Below, in pieces: positions 44,761 to 57,000 of a stretch of DNA of 64,000 bases. The number at the start of each line of letters is the position of its first letter. The first letter of the stretch is position 1. Both the position numbers and the translations under genes were made by a program. The stretch comes from Taudactylus pleione (Eukaryota; Chordata; Amphibia; Anura; Myobatrachidae). The stretch covers positions 10,618,001 to 10,682,000 of the forward strand of contig JAUIMM010000534.1 of assembly GCA_031769625.1 (NCBI GenBank). The letters are read 5' to 3'. The notes below the pieces were generated by a model that searched no databases, was not told where the DNA came from, and saw only the letters and a program-made list of their open reading frames with translations.

Positions 44761-46943
44761 TATATTATATAAAGGCTGCGTGTAAAAAACTGCAATTCTC
44801 CCATGAGAATTCTGGAGGGGGGGGCATGGCGTTTAAGGGGCTACACCTCAAAAGCTATTTGAGGTACCGGGCTGAAATTTGGCACCGGCGGGTAGAATTG
44901 TCGCTCAGTGCTGCATGCCAAATTTCAGGACCACTTTTCTGCTGTAATCTATGGGGATTTTTTGGAAAGGCATAACTCAGGGTAGGGGGCGAATTTAGAT
45001 TGGGGTTTATTTTATTAGGTAGCTATTGTGCCAGAGTAGGGCCTTTTGGGGTTCAGGTAAGTTAGAAAGTTACAGTTTTTAACTATTACCTCAAGAATGC
45101 GCCATTAAATAGATAGGACTTTTCAACTTGTTGCACAGCAGCAGTAGGAGCCTCCAGCAGGTGTATTCATTGTGGCTTTACTTGGGAGTACCAAGATGGC
45201 CGTCGTTTGCGGGTGGTAGCAAGGGCCGAGTCCGGGGGGAAGGATGCTGGCATTTGCTGCAGTCAGGATGCGGGGAAGAGGGGGTATGGGTTAGCGGGCA
45301 TTATCTGTGGCCGGGAACCGGGTAGGGTAGCGGGCATTAGCGGCGGCGGTGCAGCGGCAGTGCGGGCGGCGGTGGTGCAGGCACTAGGACTTGGGGGAGG
45401 TAGCAGCACACAGATGCAGGCTTGGATATGGAATATCCGTAATACCCGCATCTGTGTTTAAAAAAAACAAACACAGAAGCAGGGACGGGTCAGTGAGACC
45501 TGTCTGTGCTTCTGTGTTTAATTAAATAAAAAAACCTGTGTAAAAAAAATAACAGATGCATAGATGGATCTCACTGCTGCGTTCGTGCATCTGTGACTTA
45601 TTGATTTTATTTTCTCAAGTGCATGCTCTACCAGTGAGACCTCCATAGGCAAACGCAGCGGGGGTTTCCGGTTGCCTGGAAACCCCCCTCCCCAGCCTAC
45701 ATTAGAAATAGTAACATAAAATGTTACTAGTGCTGCATGTTCTTCTCACTATCACAAATGAAATAGTTAGCACCACCTGTGGATCTTTTAACATATGTCA
45801 GCCAGTAATAAATACACCTGTGCGCCCAATTAGATCTGGAAAACATGCACTGTTAGGGGTACACTGCTATGTATAGACCATCAATAGGCTTAATTATTAA
45901 TACCATATAATAATACACTATCCAGTGCATGATGAGACCAATAAGTACATATACTGTAAGTTCAGGGCAGTGCTAGTTTCTTCTGCTGCTCCTCCAGACT
46001 CCCGGACTTGCCCCCATGCTCTGAAATGGTGCCCACATCTGAAATAAAAACACTCAGCTCAGGCAGATACTGCTGCATCTAATGGCTTACTGTGATCGCT
46101 GGTCCTGTATATGCTGCAATTATGACACACAATACACTTTGTATGTCGCATATTAAAGCTGGATAAGTGTTAATTATGCCCTATTCATGGACTGCCCATG
46201 CGCACTCTAAAATCCAGCATTTGGAAACCCCCCTCTAGGAATCCTGCGTTTGCCACTGACCTCTGTTGCCTGCTGATGCCCCCTTTGCACTGCACTCTTG
46301 CTACTGCTCTGCACGACCGCTGCTGCCGCTACCCCGCACACCTACATCCTTCCCCTGCAGCCGTCTCGCACTCTGCACCTCCCAAACCACCTCCTGTGCG
46401 CTCTTCTACCTGCATTAGTGTACCGTTTCATTGCCCTTCTTACCTGCAGGTGGCCCAGTTTGCTCATCCAAACCCTGATAGTTAATACATTTTAAAAAAG
46501 CTATGAAATTCCATAGACAAAAACCTTACGGTTTCACATGTCCAATTAAGGCTGCTTAGACATGATCTGAATATTCACAAACCTATTGAATTTCTGCCAC
46601 TCAAACTCCAAAAAGCAACAAAATTACAATAACTAAGGCTGATGCCTTAATGGACGTGTTCCTTGCATAATACAGATATGGTATGCCATGACACCATGTG
46701 GTTAAGTGCAGATTCAGCACTCTCACAGAGTGAGATTACTGTCACTCACAAAATGGTGGAGCTGCTAATTCACACAATTGTGCACTCGTTGGAATACACA
46801 CATGCAGTCTATGCAACTATCCCAATCTCCCTGAAATGCTTTTTCAAAAGTAGGCAAGTATGACCTACATCTACATAATGTAATTTCTAATGGCTTCATT
46901 TATTTTCAAGTGTTGTAAACAATTACTAGAGAAAATTAGTGTG

Positions 46944-46978
<35 letters not shown>

Positions 46979-47057
46979 TCAGGGAAGGGGGGCACCCTCA
47001 CATTAAGAGTAGGCAGCAGAGTATTGTAATTAGGCAGTGCAGTCAGGTACCCTTACT
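44480..47057. other. Unassigned repeat-like sequence
   Basis: Contains (TA)n at 44567-44590 and 44714-44765 and a GC-rich stretch at 45190-45400 with GGCGGCGG-type runs. A hairpin with arms GGGGGTTTCC and GGAAACCCCC lies at 45661-45690. Related GGAAACCCCCCTC sequence recurs at 46222. No frame is convincing. Confidence 0.45.
46945..46977. repeat. (TA)n microsatellite
   Basis: Pure alternating TA run. Confidence 0.9.
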
Positions 47058-47727
47058 ACCTTATACAGTGCCAGATTAAGGTCCACATGGGCCTGGAGCT
47101 GACCTTTCTGATGGGCCTATTTGTGCTTCTGCAGAAGGTGTGACCAGCATAGTGGGGGTGTGACTTCTGATGTGGGTAACGGGTGTAACCAGTGCTATGA
47201 GGGTGTGATCTGCACAGGGATTGTGGCTAGCACCATGGAAGGCATAGCTACTGCCTACTGTCAACCACAGTCCAAGGGTCCCATAATGTATAAAATTTGA
47301 GGTCCTTCCTCATGGTTTCAGAGTTCCATCATAATGTAAAACATTTGAAAAAAATAACAAAACAATAGTGTAACAAACGTTCCTGTAGAGCACAGTGCAG
47401 AGGCTTAATTTAATTAATTAGTGCACAACATTTTATACAAACATTCCGGAGCACAGAAGAGGAGCAGTAAATCATACACACACACTGCATGCATGCAGGG
47501 CAGAGGACAGTTAGGGGGGAATAACGGATGGCCCTGGATGGAAGGTAAGACATCCGCAACTTAATTTCTATTTATATCACTTTCCAAAGGCGAAACAGAA
47601 GCACCAAATCTGTGCACATACAGCCTGCCACCACCAAATCTTACGTTTTCCCTTTCAACACACTGAAGATGTTAAAACAATCACCATCCATTTTATTTAG
47701 TTGTGAGTGTGACACCAATGAATACAG

Positions 47728-48047
47728 CAGTGGTTTCCAACCTTTTTTGAATCACGGTGCCCTAGTGTATCAGCACTGTTTTCACGGCACCCCTAAGCCA
47801 AGCGTTTGTTATTGAGAAATTCAGAATAAAATGTAGTTAAGTAGTACAGTGAAGTAAATTGTGCTGACCAGTCATCCTTAGGTTTGGTTATACAGTGGTG
47901 GACAGGTTTGTGCTTCTGTTTGTGCACATATTAACATTGCATTAACCATAAAGAATTTGATTTGGTGCTGGACCACCAACCTGAAGCACCCGTGCAAGTG
48001 TCCTGAGGCACCCCAGGGACACACGGCGCACAGTTTGGGAACCACTG
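47728..48047. mobile_element. hAT-Charlie-like MITE
   Basis: 320 bp. Ends CAGTGGTTTCCAACC and, inverted, CAGTGGTTCCCAAAC, the classic Charlie-type terminus. Flanking 8-mers GAATACAG and TCATACAA are only partly alike. Confidence 0.8.
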
Positions 48048-48194
48048 TCATACAATATTATGCCACATTGCGATACACATTATGCCAAATAGAAGTACCC
48101 CAGTACAAAGTCTGTACCTGACTTAGAACCATGCACAATGCAGATGATCACATAGTTAAACAATTTTTTTCAACTACACATGCTCCAAGGGGTC

Positions 48195-48420
48195 GGGGGG
48201 GGTACGAAACTTAACGCATCTGTAGGCAGTGCTGCGCATGCGCAGGTTTTACAGATGTAACAGCGCATGCGCAGCACTGTTTCTAGATGCGATAAGGTAG
48301 TGTAGGCAGGGAAAAGTATCTATTTCCCGAAAAGCTGTCATCGCAAAAATGACAGCTTTTCGGAATAGATACTTATGGAGAGGTGGAATGATGAATTCCA
48401 CCTATAATTAGCTAGAACTC
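48195..48420. repeat. Palindromic repeat
   Basis: Two hairpins lie in series: CAGTGCTGCGCATGCGC/GCGCATGCGCAGCACTG (about 48217-48274) and GAAAAGCTGTCAT/ATGACAGCTTTTC (about 48330-48361). A third, TTCCACCTATAATTAGCT..AGCTAATTA, follows less clearly. A fold-back element is likely; the ends are uncertain. Confidence 0.65.
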
Positions 48421-48662
48421 CATGAGAGTTCTAAAGCTAATTATCTCCATTGAATTTTTACATTTAATGAATAGGCTCCTAGGACCACAACAGGATGGGG
48501 CCACCCCCCTGGTCCTTGAAGCTGCTTTTATACTGCGGTGGGCCAGCTGATTCTCTGTGGGGTTCACCCTGCCAGCACAGCACCATCCTCTGTGCTCACA
48601 GACCTGCCAATGCTTGTGCCAAAGCAAATCAACTCATCTGAAATTGGCTGGAGAGTAACAGA

Positions 48663-48995
48663 GCAAGATGGTGTAATGGTTAGCATTACTGCCTCGCAGC
48701 ACTGAGGTCATGGGTTCGATTCTCACCATGGCTCTAACTGTGTGGAGTTTGTATATTCTCTCTGTGCTTGCGTGGGCTTCCCCCGGTTTCCTCCCTCACT
48801 CTAAAAATATATTGATAGGTTAATTGGCTCCCAACACAAAAAATTACCCCTAGTGTGTAGGTGTGTGAGCATGTGATAGGGAATATAGAGTGTAAGCTCC
48901 ACTGGGGAAGGGACTGATGTGAATGGCCAAATATTCTTTGTACAGTGCTGCGGAATATGTGTGTGCTATATAAATAACTGGTAACAAATAAATAA
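48663..48995 (+). repeat. tRNA-derived V-type SINE
   Basis: Tail to head: GGTGTAATGGTTAGCATT is an A box context and GGGTTCGATTCTCACC a B box. Then come the central block GTGTGGAGTTTGTATATTCT...GGTTTCCTCC and a LINE-like tail with GTGTGCTATATAAATAA, ending in AAATAAATAAAT. This is the best-preserved SINE in the window. Confidence 0.85.
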
Positions 48996-49119
48996 ATAAT
49001 CTTATTGACTGACGTTTTCTACGGAACCCGCTCATGTTGAAAAAGTCTCTACCCCCTATATTGTGTAAAAGATGTACTATAGCATATAATGGCAAACCTA
49101 CAAACACGCATATTTATAA

Positions 49120-49124
49120 ACAAC

Positions 49125-49161
<37 letters not shown>

Positions 49162-49316
49162 TCTCTATATACAGTATATATTTATTTATAAACATATATA
49201 TTTTTTATTTAATATATATAGATATGCATACATATTTGTAGAAAGATGTGTACTGTATATCTATCTATCTATCTATCTATCTATATATATATATATATAT
49301 AGATAGATAGATATAT
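49120..49316. repeat. (TA)n and (TATC)n microsatellites
   Basis: TA tracts with (CTAT)n near 49259-49283, switching to (GATA)n at 49300-49313. Confidence 0.9.
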
Positions 49317-49732
49317 AGTGTTCCCGCTAGGCTGTTTTAGCGGGGCGTTGCGCCCTGCCCAATTTCTGAAGAGCAGAACACACCCTGCCCTATTTCTGAA
49401 GGGCAGAACGCGGCCCGTAGAGATTGCCTGCAGGTTCTGCCTTCATCCGCGGTTGTTGTGTACTGCGGGTGGTCAAAACGGCGACGCAGTGGTCACAGCC
49501 GGTGAATGGATGCTGGGCACATGTGCTCGGCATCCATTCACAGTGACCGCAGCGCTTGGGAGCTGCACGGCATGTCAGTAGGTGCGGGCACGCTCCCAGG
49601 AGTGACAAAAAGGGGACGCTTCATAAAGACACGCCCCCTTTTCTTTGGCCATGCCCCCTTTTCAGCTACTGCACAAAAGTGCCTTAACTCTAGGTCCGGC
49701 GCCCTGCCTGCTGCCAGACCTAGAGTGAACAC

Positions 49733-49735
<3 letters not shown>
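49317..49735. mobile_element. Repeat with inverted ends (GTGTTC...GAACAC)
   Basis: Left end GTGTTCCCGCTAGGC, right end inverted GTGTTCACTCTAGGTC. It lies between two TA-rich tracts that hide the duplication. Internally a hairpin TGAATGGATGCTGGGCAC/GTGCTCGGCATCCATTCA is seen at about 49503-49541. Confidence 0.6.
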
Positions 49736-49769
<34 letters not shown>

Positions 49770-49771
49770 AA

Positions 49772-49819
<48 letters not shown>

Positions 49820-49930
49820 TATATAGATATATATATAGGTATATATATATATACAATATGAGTATATGAGTATATAATATATATATATATGTATATATAT
49901 ATATACACATACACAGTGTGTACATACATA
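49736..49930. repeat. (TA)n/(GTGTA)n microsatellite
   Basis: Long TA-rich simple sequence; the tyrosine/isoleucine-rich frames over it are artefacts. Confidence 0.95.
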
Positions 49931-50429
49931 AGTGTATATATTATAAATATTAGTTGTATATTATTAAACTTTCATAAGTAGCTAATGCAAAGCCTGTTGC
50001 CTGCCCTGTATTATGTATAAAATTTGACTACTATACGTCAGCAGCCAGGCAGCCTGGCCACAGCAGGACTGACAAGCATCTTGACCTCACCTCCATTCCC
50101 CTGCTGCCAGGTCCAGGCCGCCTTCGCGGAGCTGCTGTGCTGTTGGATAAACAGAAGGGGACGGCGTGCTTCAGGATGCGGTGCTGGTGGGCGGTACCAA
50201 TGTGACATCACACGCAGTGATGTCACACGGCGCGCCAGGTCATGGGCACACAAGCGGCACTGAGAGGGCTAATGAAGCCCTCCATGCCCCGCTGTGTTTA
50301 TTTGCGCACAATAGATGCTTCTGTCTGTGGGCCTATTCTGATAGTGGGCCTGGAGCTGTAGCTCCATCAGCTCCATTATTAATCCGGCCCTGACCTTATA
50401 GGCCATAATTCTTTGGTTCTGGTGTTGGT

Positions 50430-51113
50430 ATGAACACTTGTAGTGTTAAATTGGTTAACCTGAGGGACTACTTGTTGTCTTATTTATTTCTCAGTAGTTT
50501 TCAAGATATATTCTCTATCAAACAAATGACCTTATTTTTGGCCTGTAAGAAATCCTTATGTGGATATCCTCTAGCACTAAATTTGTCTACCTTGTTGTTT
50601 AACTGTAATTCAGTTTCTGTGGGGTCTACGGACTCACAACATTTGCAAGTACAGAAAATCTCTCAGAGTGGATTTAGGAAACTACCATGCTGTAATAACT
50701 TGTTCCGATCAGTGGGTTTGGTGTACAAAGACGTTTTGAGTTGTCCTTCATGTTTGACTATATGGACATCTAGAAAGTTAACACTGGAATCATTGATGGC
50801 GAACGTCAATTTATCTGGAATATCTGAAAAGTTGTGTTTCTCAATGAGAGCATTAAACAGGTCCTCTGTTCCCTTGCAGAAAATCAATACATCATCTACA
50901 TATCTAAGATATAGGTGAATGTTTTCTGAGTATTAAGGTCATGAAAAAATAAACTTGTTCTATGCCATACATATAGGCATTGGCATACGAAGGGGCCACA
51001 CAAGACCCCATTGCACAGATGGATTTTCGTATGAAGAATTTTCCATCATATAAGAAAAAATTAGGGGGGAGCGTAAAATCAAGTAATGTCAAAATAGATT
51101 GAGGTTGGGACAT
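50430..51113 (-). pseudogene. Penelope-like element RT fragment (third locus, minus)
   Basis: The frame from 51113 contains LTLLDFTLPPNFFLYDGKFF and GSCVAPSYANAYM. The frame from 50887, after a break, contains the stretch following the YIDD box, then FLDVHIVKHEGQLKTSLYTK and PTDRNKLLQHGSF. These are consecutive Penelope RT regions. The first part of the active-site block (YLRYIDD) lies at about 50888-50910 just upstream of the second frame. The fragment is decayed. Confidence 0.85.
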
Positions 51114-51199
51114 TTATAAAGAGTAGTAATTAGTAATTAGCCATTAGTAATTAGCTGTTTAGCGGCCACAAGTTCCCTTGCATGTGTAATGCATGTATA

Positions 51200-51365
51200 G
51201 AGACTTGGGACATCCACACTACACAACAAACAATGTGGCCCCATTGTACACCAATGCATATATGTATGGCATAGAACAAGATTTATTTTTCCATGACCCT
51301 ATTATTAAGAATAACATTATTCTATATCTTAGATATATTGATGATGTATTGATTTTTTCAATTGA
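51200..51365 (+). pseudogene. Penelope-like element RT fragment, opposite orientation
   Basis: The plus strand reads VAPLYTNAYMYGIEQDLFF and YLRYIDDVLIFS. This is the same RT region as in the minus fragment at 50430-51113 and closely related to it. The two lie head to head about 90 bp apart. Confidence 0.8.
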
Positions 51366-51468
51366 TTGATTTTTTCTCGCGAGCGGTGCACACCCTGATG
51401 TGATGTGCTTCACACGCCTATATTAGTTGAGCAGCATATCAGGAGATACTGCCCAAATAGTACATATA

Positions 51469-51644
51469 GGGGTCTATTTACTAAGCAGTGTTAGGAGACA
51501 GAGTGAAAACTGATAAGGTACCAGCCAATCAGCTCCCACTGTCACTTTTCAAACACAGCCTGCTAGATGGCAGTTAGGAGCTGATTGGCTGGCACCTTAT
51601 CACTTTTTACCCTGTCTCCTAACACTGCTTGGTAAATAGACCCC
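51469..51644. mobile_element. MITE with long arms
   Basis: 176 bp. Ends GGGGTCTATTTACTAAGCAG and an inverted match. Flanked by ATA on both sides. Arms of about 60 bp (AGTGTTAGGAGACAG/CTGTCTCCTAACACT, AGCCAATCAGCTCC/GGAGCTGATTGGCT). Confidence 0.85.
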
Positions 51645-51647
51645 ATA

Positions 51648-52640
51648 GTCTTCAATGTAACTAACCAAAGAATGTGACCAACTGTCAAATATAACTCATC
51701 CAATGGAGGGTATGAGAAAGTTAAGGAGGTAATGTCAATTGATTTGTGACACAAAGAAAGATACACAAAGATACAGTATATCTCAGAGACAGTGCTTATT
51801 TCTCTTTTTTATGCAGTCTATGGCACTTTTCTACATATTCTATTTAGTGTGCTACTATGCACACCTGAAGGCATGAGATGCCTTCAGCCTAGGCTAGCAC
51901 CCCTTCCCACCTGTCCCCTATTGGTTTTAAGCATGGATCTGGCATTTTGACTATACTTTAGTAAGAGGCACAATCTAGGTAAGTCCTACAAATTTTTATA
52001 CTGTAGTGCAGCTATGGGTTGATTTTTGGGGCGTGGGTCCCCTGGATTGCTTTGGTTGGGCTGCTTCAGGGGATCGCATTATAAACATATTTTTCCTTTC
52101 TTGCACGTTTAGCACCTCTATTGTTTGTTTAATATATATTATTTTCACATCTTTATTTTTTACCTTACAATATGCAGCAGCAGCTGCTCTAATCTATCCT
52201 ACACCTTTTTACACTTCACTTTTCCTCATTAGAGTGATGCCCTGGGGTGGCTCAGCTGGGCCTGTTTGGGGATGTCCTGTGCTCTGGATTTCAACCCCAG
52301 TACGTTAGAGACCTACCCTCAGAGGTTACCTGGGCGCAGTGGGTAGGCCCATAGCTATGGTCTTGATTGTCATGGTTACAGACATTTGAGACTCCTGGGA
52401 AGAGTCAGGCTTACAAGGTAGTATGAACTGAGGTGGTTTTAGGAATGACCTTTTCATGAAATATCACTAGCACAAAATAAAAGTAAATAGAATTTATTCA
52501 AGAATAAAAACTATACCGCAAAGTTCCACATTAAATCTCAATAATACAAAGTTCATGACATGCACTAACAGGTGCAGGGGTATGCCCCTGTGAGAAACAA
52601 AGTTCAAAGTACACACTGAACTGGTGTGGGGTGAAACCCC
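51648..52640. other. Unassigned sequence
   Basis: A 100-codon plus frame (52006-52308) has hydrophobic stretches but no recognisable family. I see no element ends. Confidence 0.45.
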
Positions 52641-52649
52641 GAGTCCGAC

Positions 52650-53115
52650 ACGAGGCTAGGGCCTCAGGATAGAATGGAGGTTAATAACAGGGTTGAGCCC
52701 TGTATAAGTGACGGAGGTCCGGTACAGGGTTGAGCCCTGAGATGTAACAAGATCCGGAACGAGGTTAAGCCCTGAGACGTAATGAAGATTCGGAACAGGG
52801 TTGAGCCCTGAAACATGATGAGGGTCCGGAACAGGGTTGAGCCCTGAGACGTCATGAAGGTCCGGAACGTGGTTGAGCCCTGAGACGTGATGAGGGTCTG
52901 GAACGGGGTTGAGCCCTGAGACGTGATGAGGGTCCGGAACTGGGTTGAGCCCTGCGATGTGATGAAGGTCCGGAGCAGGGTTGAGCCCTGCGGCGTAATG
53001 AAGGTCCAAAGCAGGGTTGAGCCCTGCGGCGTAATGAAGGTCCGGAGCAGGGTTGAACCCTGCGGCAGGATGAAGGTCTGGAGCAGGGTTGAGCCCTGCG
53101 ATGTGATGGGGTTCC
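52650..53115. repeat. 36-bp minisatellite
   Basis: About 13 units of the form GTTGAGCCCTGAGACGTGAT plus GAGGGTCCGGAACGGG. The period is a multiple of three, giving long false frames on minus (258, 203 and 98 residues) and one on plus (65). Confidence 0.95.
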
Positions 53116-54784
53116 GATGAGGATAGACTGTAACGGTGCAGTTGACAACTGTAGAAGAAGTAACCCCAGTAACCCCAGTGTCCGTATGAGTCAATAATAA
53201 CAAGTAAACCAAATAGTGTATCGTAGAATGGAATGGCAGTAATAGAGCAGGATAACAACGGAAAGATAATGGCAATGCTGAGCTCTGTAGTGCAGCTGAT
53301 AACCTGTATCAGAACTTGAACCGGAACACGAGCAGGAATGTAGCGAGGTCCACAGCATACACCAGGCACAGCAGGGATCTGGCTGGAGTCCAAGGAAGAC
53401 CTGAAAGTAACATTGCACAGACAATGAGGCATAGTTAGTAACAGGCTTTACACTAGAGGTCTGTGATCCATAGGAAGTTCAGAACATGTGACCCAAATAG
53501 AATCAGGTTTGGAGTAATAAGCAATCAAGGAATCCAACAACCTGACGACATCTAAGAAACAGATGATCACTTTAACTCTCTGCACATTGCATGTGATGAA
53601 CGCCAGCAACCAGGATAGATCCTCCAACGACCACAATGGAACTTCGGCAAGTGTAGTTTATCTTTATGTACTGAAATAGTCCTGACAATGATTATGACAC
53701 TTTAAATTTTTCCTCACTGGGAGAAGCCTGGGGAGGAGAAGTAGGGGGACGGTGATGGGGACGGGGCATGATGTTTTACATCATTAAGCCCCTCTCCTCG
53801 TGGTAAATTGCAGCAAATAGCACATATTTAAATACGGGGCATGGCCAAATGATGTGATTCTTGTTGAATTGCGTCATTAAGCCCCTCTCTGTACTCGCCT
53901 GACAGCCAATTTCTGTAAAAATTCTCCCCATTCTGCCCACTTCACTAGGAACTCAGCAGGAATGTGGGAGAAGTGGCTACTATACTGAGGGTGCGGGGGG
54001 GTTACACAAAAATCAGGAGCCTCCCGCACCATCTGGAAGAGTAGGAATGTATGGACCTGGATTTAGTACCTGTGCCCGAAACAGGGGGGCTTCAGTGGCA
54101 GCCCGAAGCACACCTTGTCTTCATAGCTGGCTACCTGCATATACATACGCCTCATTAAACAACAGTCACTGCCAGGTAGGGAAGAAAAGTGTCAGTTAAC
54201 TGAGGTGATTCCCATTGAAAGATACTTCTATGAGCAATTATCTAATAGTGTCAGTTGTCTCTGCAAACTAATGTATGAAGGGTCCATGTCAGTGACAATG
54301 GTATCTGGTCAGGTAGTCTACAGTGAAAAGGTCGACAGTCAGAATATGACAACTACGGTATGTTAGACTGTATGCTCAATAAGGCATTACACCAGATACA
54401 ACTTTGTACACTAGATTGGGAACTAAATAGGACATATTAGAATGGGCACTGCTTAATGCTCTGTATATTAGAACGGGCAAAGAATAAGACTCCACATTTT
54501 TGATAAAGCACAAGATCTGCATTGTCACTGGGAACAATTTATTTATTAAGTCATTATTATACTGCCTGCATATTATACAATTCTTTGCAGAGAATATTCA
54601 TACAGATACAATAAGAGCTATATATTTCTGACTGTCCCTTTAAATAATTACTTGTTGAAGGTGAGTGAAGATTAGTTTGCTTCCAATGATACATGATCTA
54701 ACAATGTAGAAAGGGATTGACCACAATGCAATTATTTTAAAGCAACCATTTCACAAAACAGTCCCATAAATGTTGTAATCTGTA
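53116..54784. other. Unassigned sequence with members of the 44-kb repeat family
   Basis: At 53705-53830 CCCCTCTCC-rich sequence with GACGGTGATGGGGACGG recurs, inverted, at 56500-56600. At 53930-54055 lies a copy of the family at 43980. Otherwise nothing recognised. Confidence 0.5.
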
Positions 54785-55258
54785 ACCGGGATGTAGTCGG
54801 CATCCCGACGTGTGGGATGCAGACGGTCTGAATACTGGCGCCAAAATCCCGCCAGGTCGGAATCCCGGCACCAGTATCCTGACCACCTGCGTCCCGAAGG
54901 TAAGTATCGAGGTGTTAGGGGGAGGTTAGGTTTAGTTAGCGGGGTTAGGTATTAGGGGGAGGGTTAGCGTTAGGCACCTGGTAGGGAGTGTTAGGATTAG
55001 GGGGAGGGGCAGGTTAGGTTTAGACACTAGGAGGGGAGGTTAGGTTTAGGCACCGGGCAGGGGGTGTTAGGTTTAAGGTGCGGGGAGGGGAGGGAAGGGG
55101 GAGGTTAGGTTTAGGCACTAGGGGGAGGTTAGGGTTAGAGTAGGGGTTAGAAAATTACTCACCATTACTTCCTATGGGTGTCGGGATTCTGGCTGTCGGG
55201 ATGCTGCTGTCGGTATTCTGACCAGCAGCATCCCGACAGCCGAAATCTCATACTCAAC
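54785..55258. mobile_element. Fold-back element with telomere-like core (member 3)
   Basis: Left arm has GTAGTCGGCATCCCGAC and the right arm CAGCATCCCGACAGCC. The core (54915-55150) carries repeated TTAGGGGGAGGTTAGG and GGTTAGGTTTAGGCAC blocks, that is, degenerate TTAGGG on this strand. Confidence 0.75.
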
Positions 55259-55439
55259 CCCTCTAACCAGCCAGGCAACATTACAATTCCTTTCAATAAT
55301 CAAATTAAAGACTAAAATTACATTTGCACGAATGTATGATGCAATCTTTTTGCAGAATTTTTTTTTATTAACAGTTTCTTCCTTGAGTGAGGATATTTTT
55401 GTTCTTGTTTATTAGGTCTTTCTTTTTTGTTTTTACTTT

Positions 55440-55810
55440 GTTTGGATCTATCAGGGTAGGAAGTACAGATATTAGAGACATTGTTTGAATTAAAAAAATA
55501 AATAAGATCACTGGAAGGGTTAAAAAATATCTGCTGAGTCAGCATGAAAGTTAATTTTCGATGTCTCTCTTAACAAGTTTGGACATGCTAAATAAATGTG
55601 TATCGTTCCTCCAGTGAAAGTGGTGATAGAATTACATTTACTACAATATATATATATATTTTTGTTTGGGTCTATCAGAGCAGGAAGTACAGATATTAGA
55701 GAAATTGTGTACATTTAAGAAAAAAAAATAAATCACTGGAAGGTTTAAAAGATATCTGCTGAGTCAGCATGATCGTTTTTTATTATTTCTCTCTAACAAA
55801 TTTGTAGAAT
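55440..55810. repeat. ~226-bp tandem duplication
   Basis: Blocks from CTATCAGGGTAGGAAGTACA to ATCTGCTGAGTCAGCATGA at about 55448-55547 recur at about 55672-55771 with modest divergence. Confidence 0.8.
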
Positions 55811-55849
55811 TATAATTTTTACCTAAAAATACTTAAGATCATGCTTGCT

Positions 55850-57000
55850 TACTCTCCCGGGAACTGTGGGAGGCTCACGATTTTTCAGGTACAACTCCGT
55901 ACTCCTGGAGGAGTAGGCACCTCTCCTGCATTCCGCCCACTTGCTAATGAAGTGGGCAGAACTAGGAGAATTTTCCTGGGGATTTACAGTCGGACGAGCT
56001 TAATGACGTAATTCTATAAGAATCACTTCATTTGGACCCGCCTCCTAGTTACATGTGCAGCATACTTGCCTACTTTTGAAAAATCATTTCAGGGAGATTG
56101 TGAAAGCAGCACCTATGAGCACGTGTTACAGTGGGCGTGTACTGATAAATCTGAGAGGCGTGTCCTAAACCTGACTTACATCCAAATGTAAACCAGCCCA
56201 AAAGCAGTTAGTAAGATCTGTTTGTTGATGAAAACACACTAATACTTTTCAGAAATTCATAGGGATCATTGTGCCTTATAATAACCAAAGCAAGGCAATG
56301 ACACTAATGATCCCATTGGAATGTACATATCTCTGTTTTTTAATATAACATCTTCATAATGGAGGTAAGGATGAAATGAGGGAGATTGCTAGACTCTTCA
56401 GGGAGACAGGGAGATTGCTACTATTTCAGGGAGTCTCCCTGACAATGAGGGAGAGTTGGCAAGTGTGATATGCAGTATTCCCTGTAATTTACCATGAGGG
56501 TTGGGGCTTAGTGACGTGAACCATCCGTCCCCGTCACCGTCCCCTTCCCCATCACCTCCCACCTGCTTCTCCTCCATGGGCTTCTCCCGGGGAGGGAAAA
56601 CTTAAAGTAGGTAAGTATGATTAAGTTGTATAGAGATTTCCATTGATCCTGGTAGTAAAAATATTGTTTTATAACTGTCAGGTGTCCTGGATTTTGAAGA
56701 ATTGTTTTTGGAAATTGCTTTCCCTGATAAATGAAAAGTAACCTCACACCAAGTAATTAATAACCAAAATCAACTTTTTGGGGTCAATTCTATTAGGGCG
56801 GGATGCGGGAGATCTGCCTACACTTTTGGGGATGCGGGGGGCTACCCAAAAAATTGGGAGCCTCTCGCTACTTCTGGGAGTGTAGGCGAGTATGATTGGG
56901 GGTTATCAGCAACCACCAAACTAAAGGAGTTCGCTCCCATCTAAAAACATAATAAAACAACCACCTTACAACACAGCCATTCAAACTGAAAAACTAGTAA
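55850..57000. repeat. Diverged copies of the 44-kb repeat family, in both orientations
   Basis: Inverted copy at 55850-55980 and direct copy at 56770-56895. The phrase GGGAGATT(G/C)...CAGGGAG recurs at about 56090, 56385 and 56405. There is no coding signal. Confidence 0.6.

Larger units (their letters stand above)
47066..50392. mobile_element. 3.3 kb non-autonomous hAT element with nested repeats
   Basis: Ends CAGTGCCAGATTAAGG and, inverted, CAGGGCCGGATTAATA. Exact 8-bp duplication ACCTTATA (47058-47065, 50393-50400). It encodes no transposase. Much of its length is later insertions: a Charlie-like MITE (47728-48047), palindromic sequence (48195-48370), a SINE (48663-48995), microsatellites and another repeat (49317-49735). 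Confidence 0.9.

Noticed and set aside
49662..49929. Tyrosine/isoleucine-rich frames of 69-106 codons
   Set aside because: Translation of (TA)n and (GTATA)n simple sequence.
52656..53432. A 258-codon minus frame
   Set aside because: It lies on the 36-bp minisatellite; overlapping frames are equally open and all consist of the repeat.
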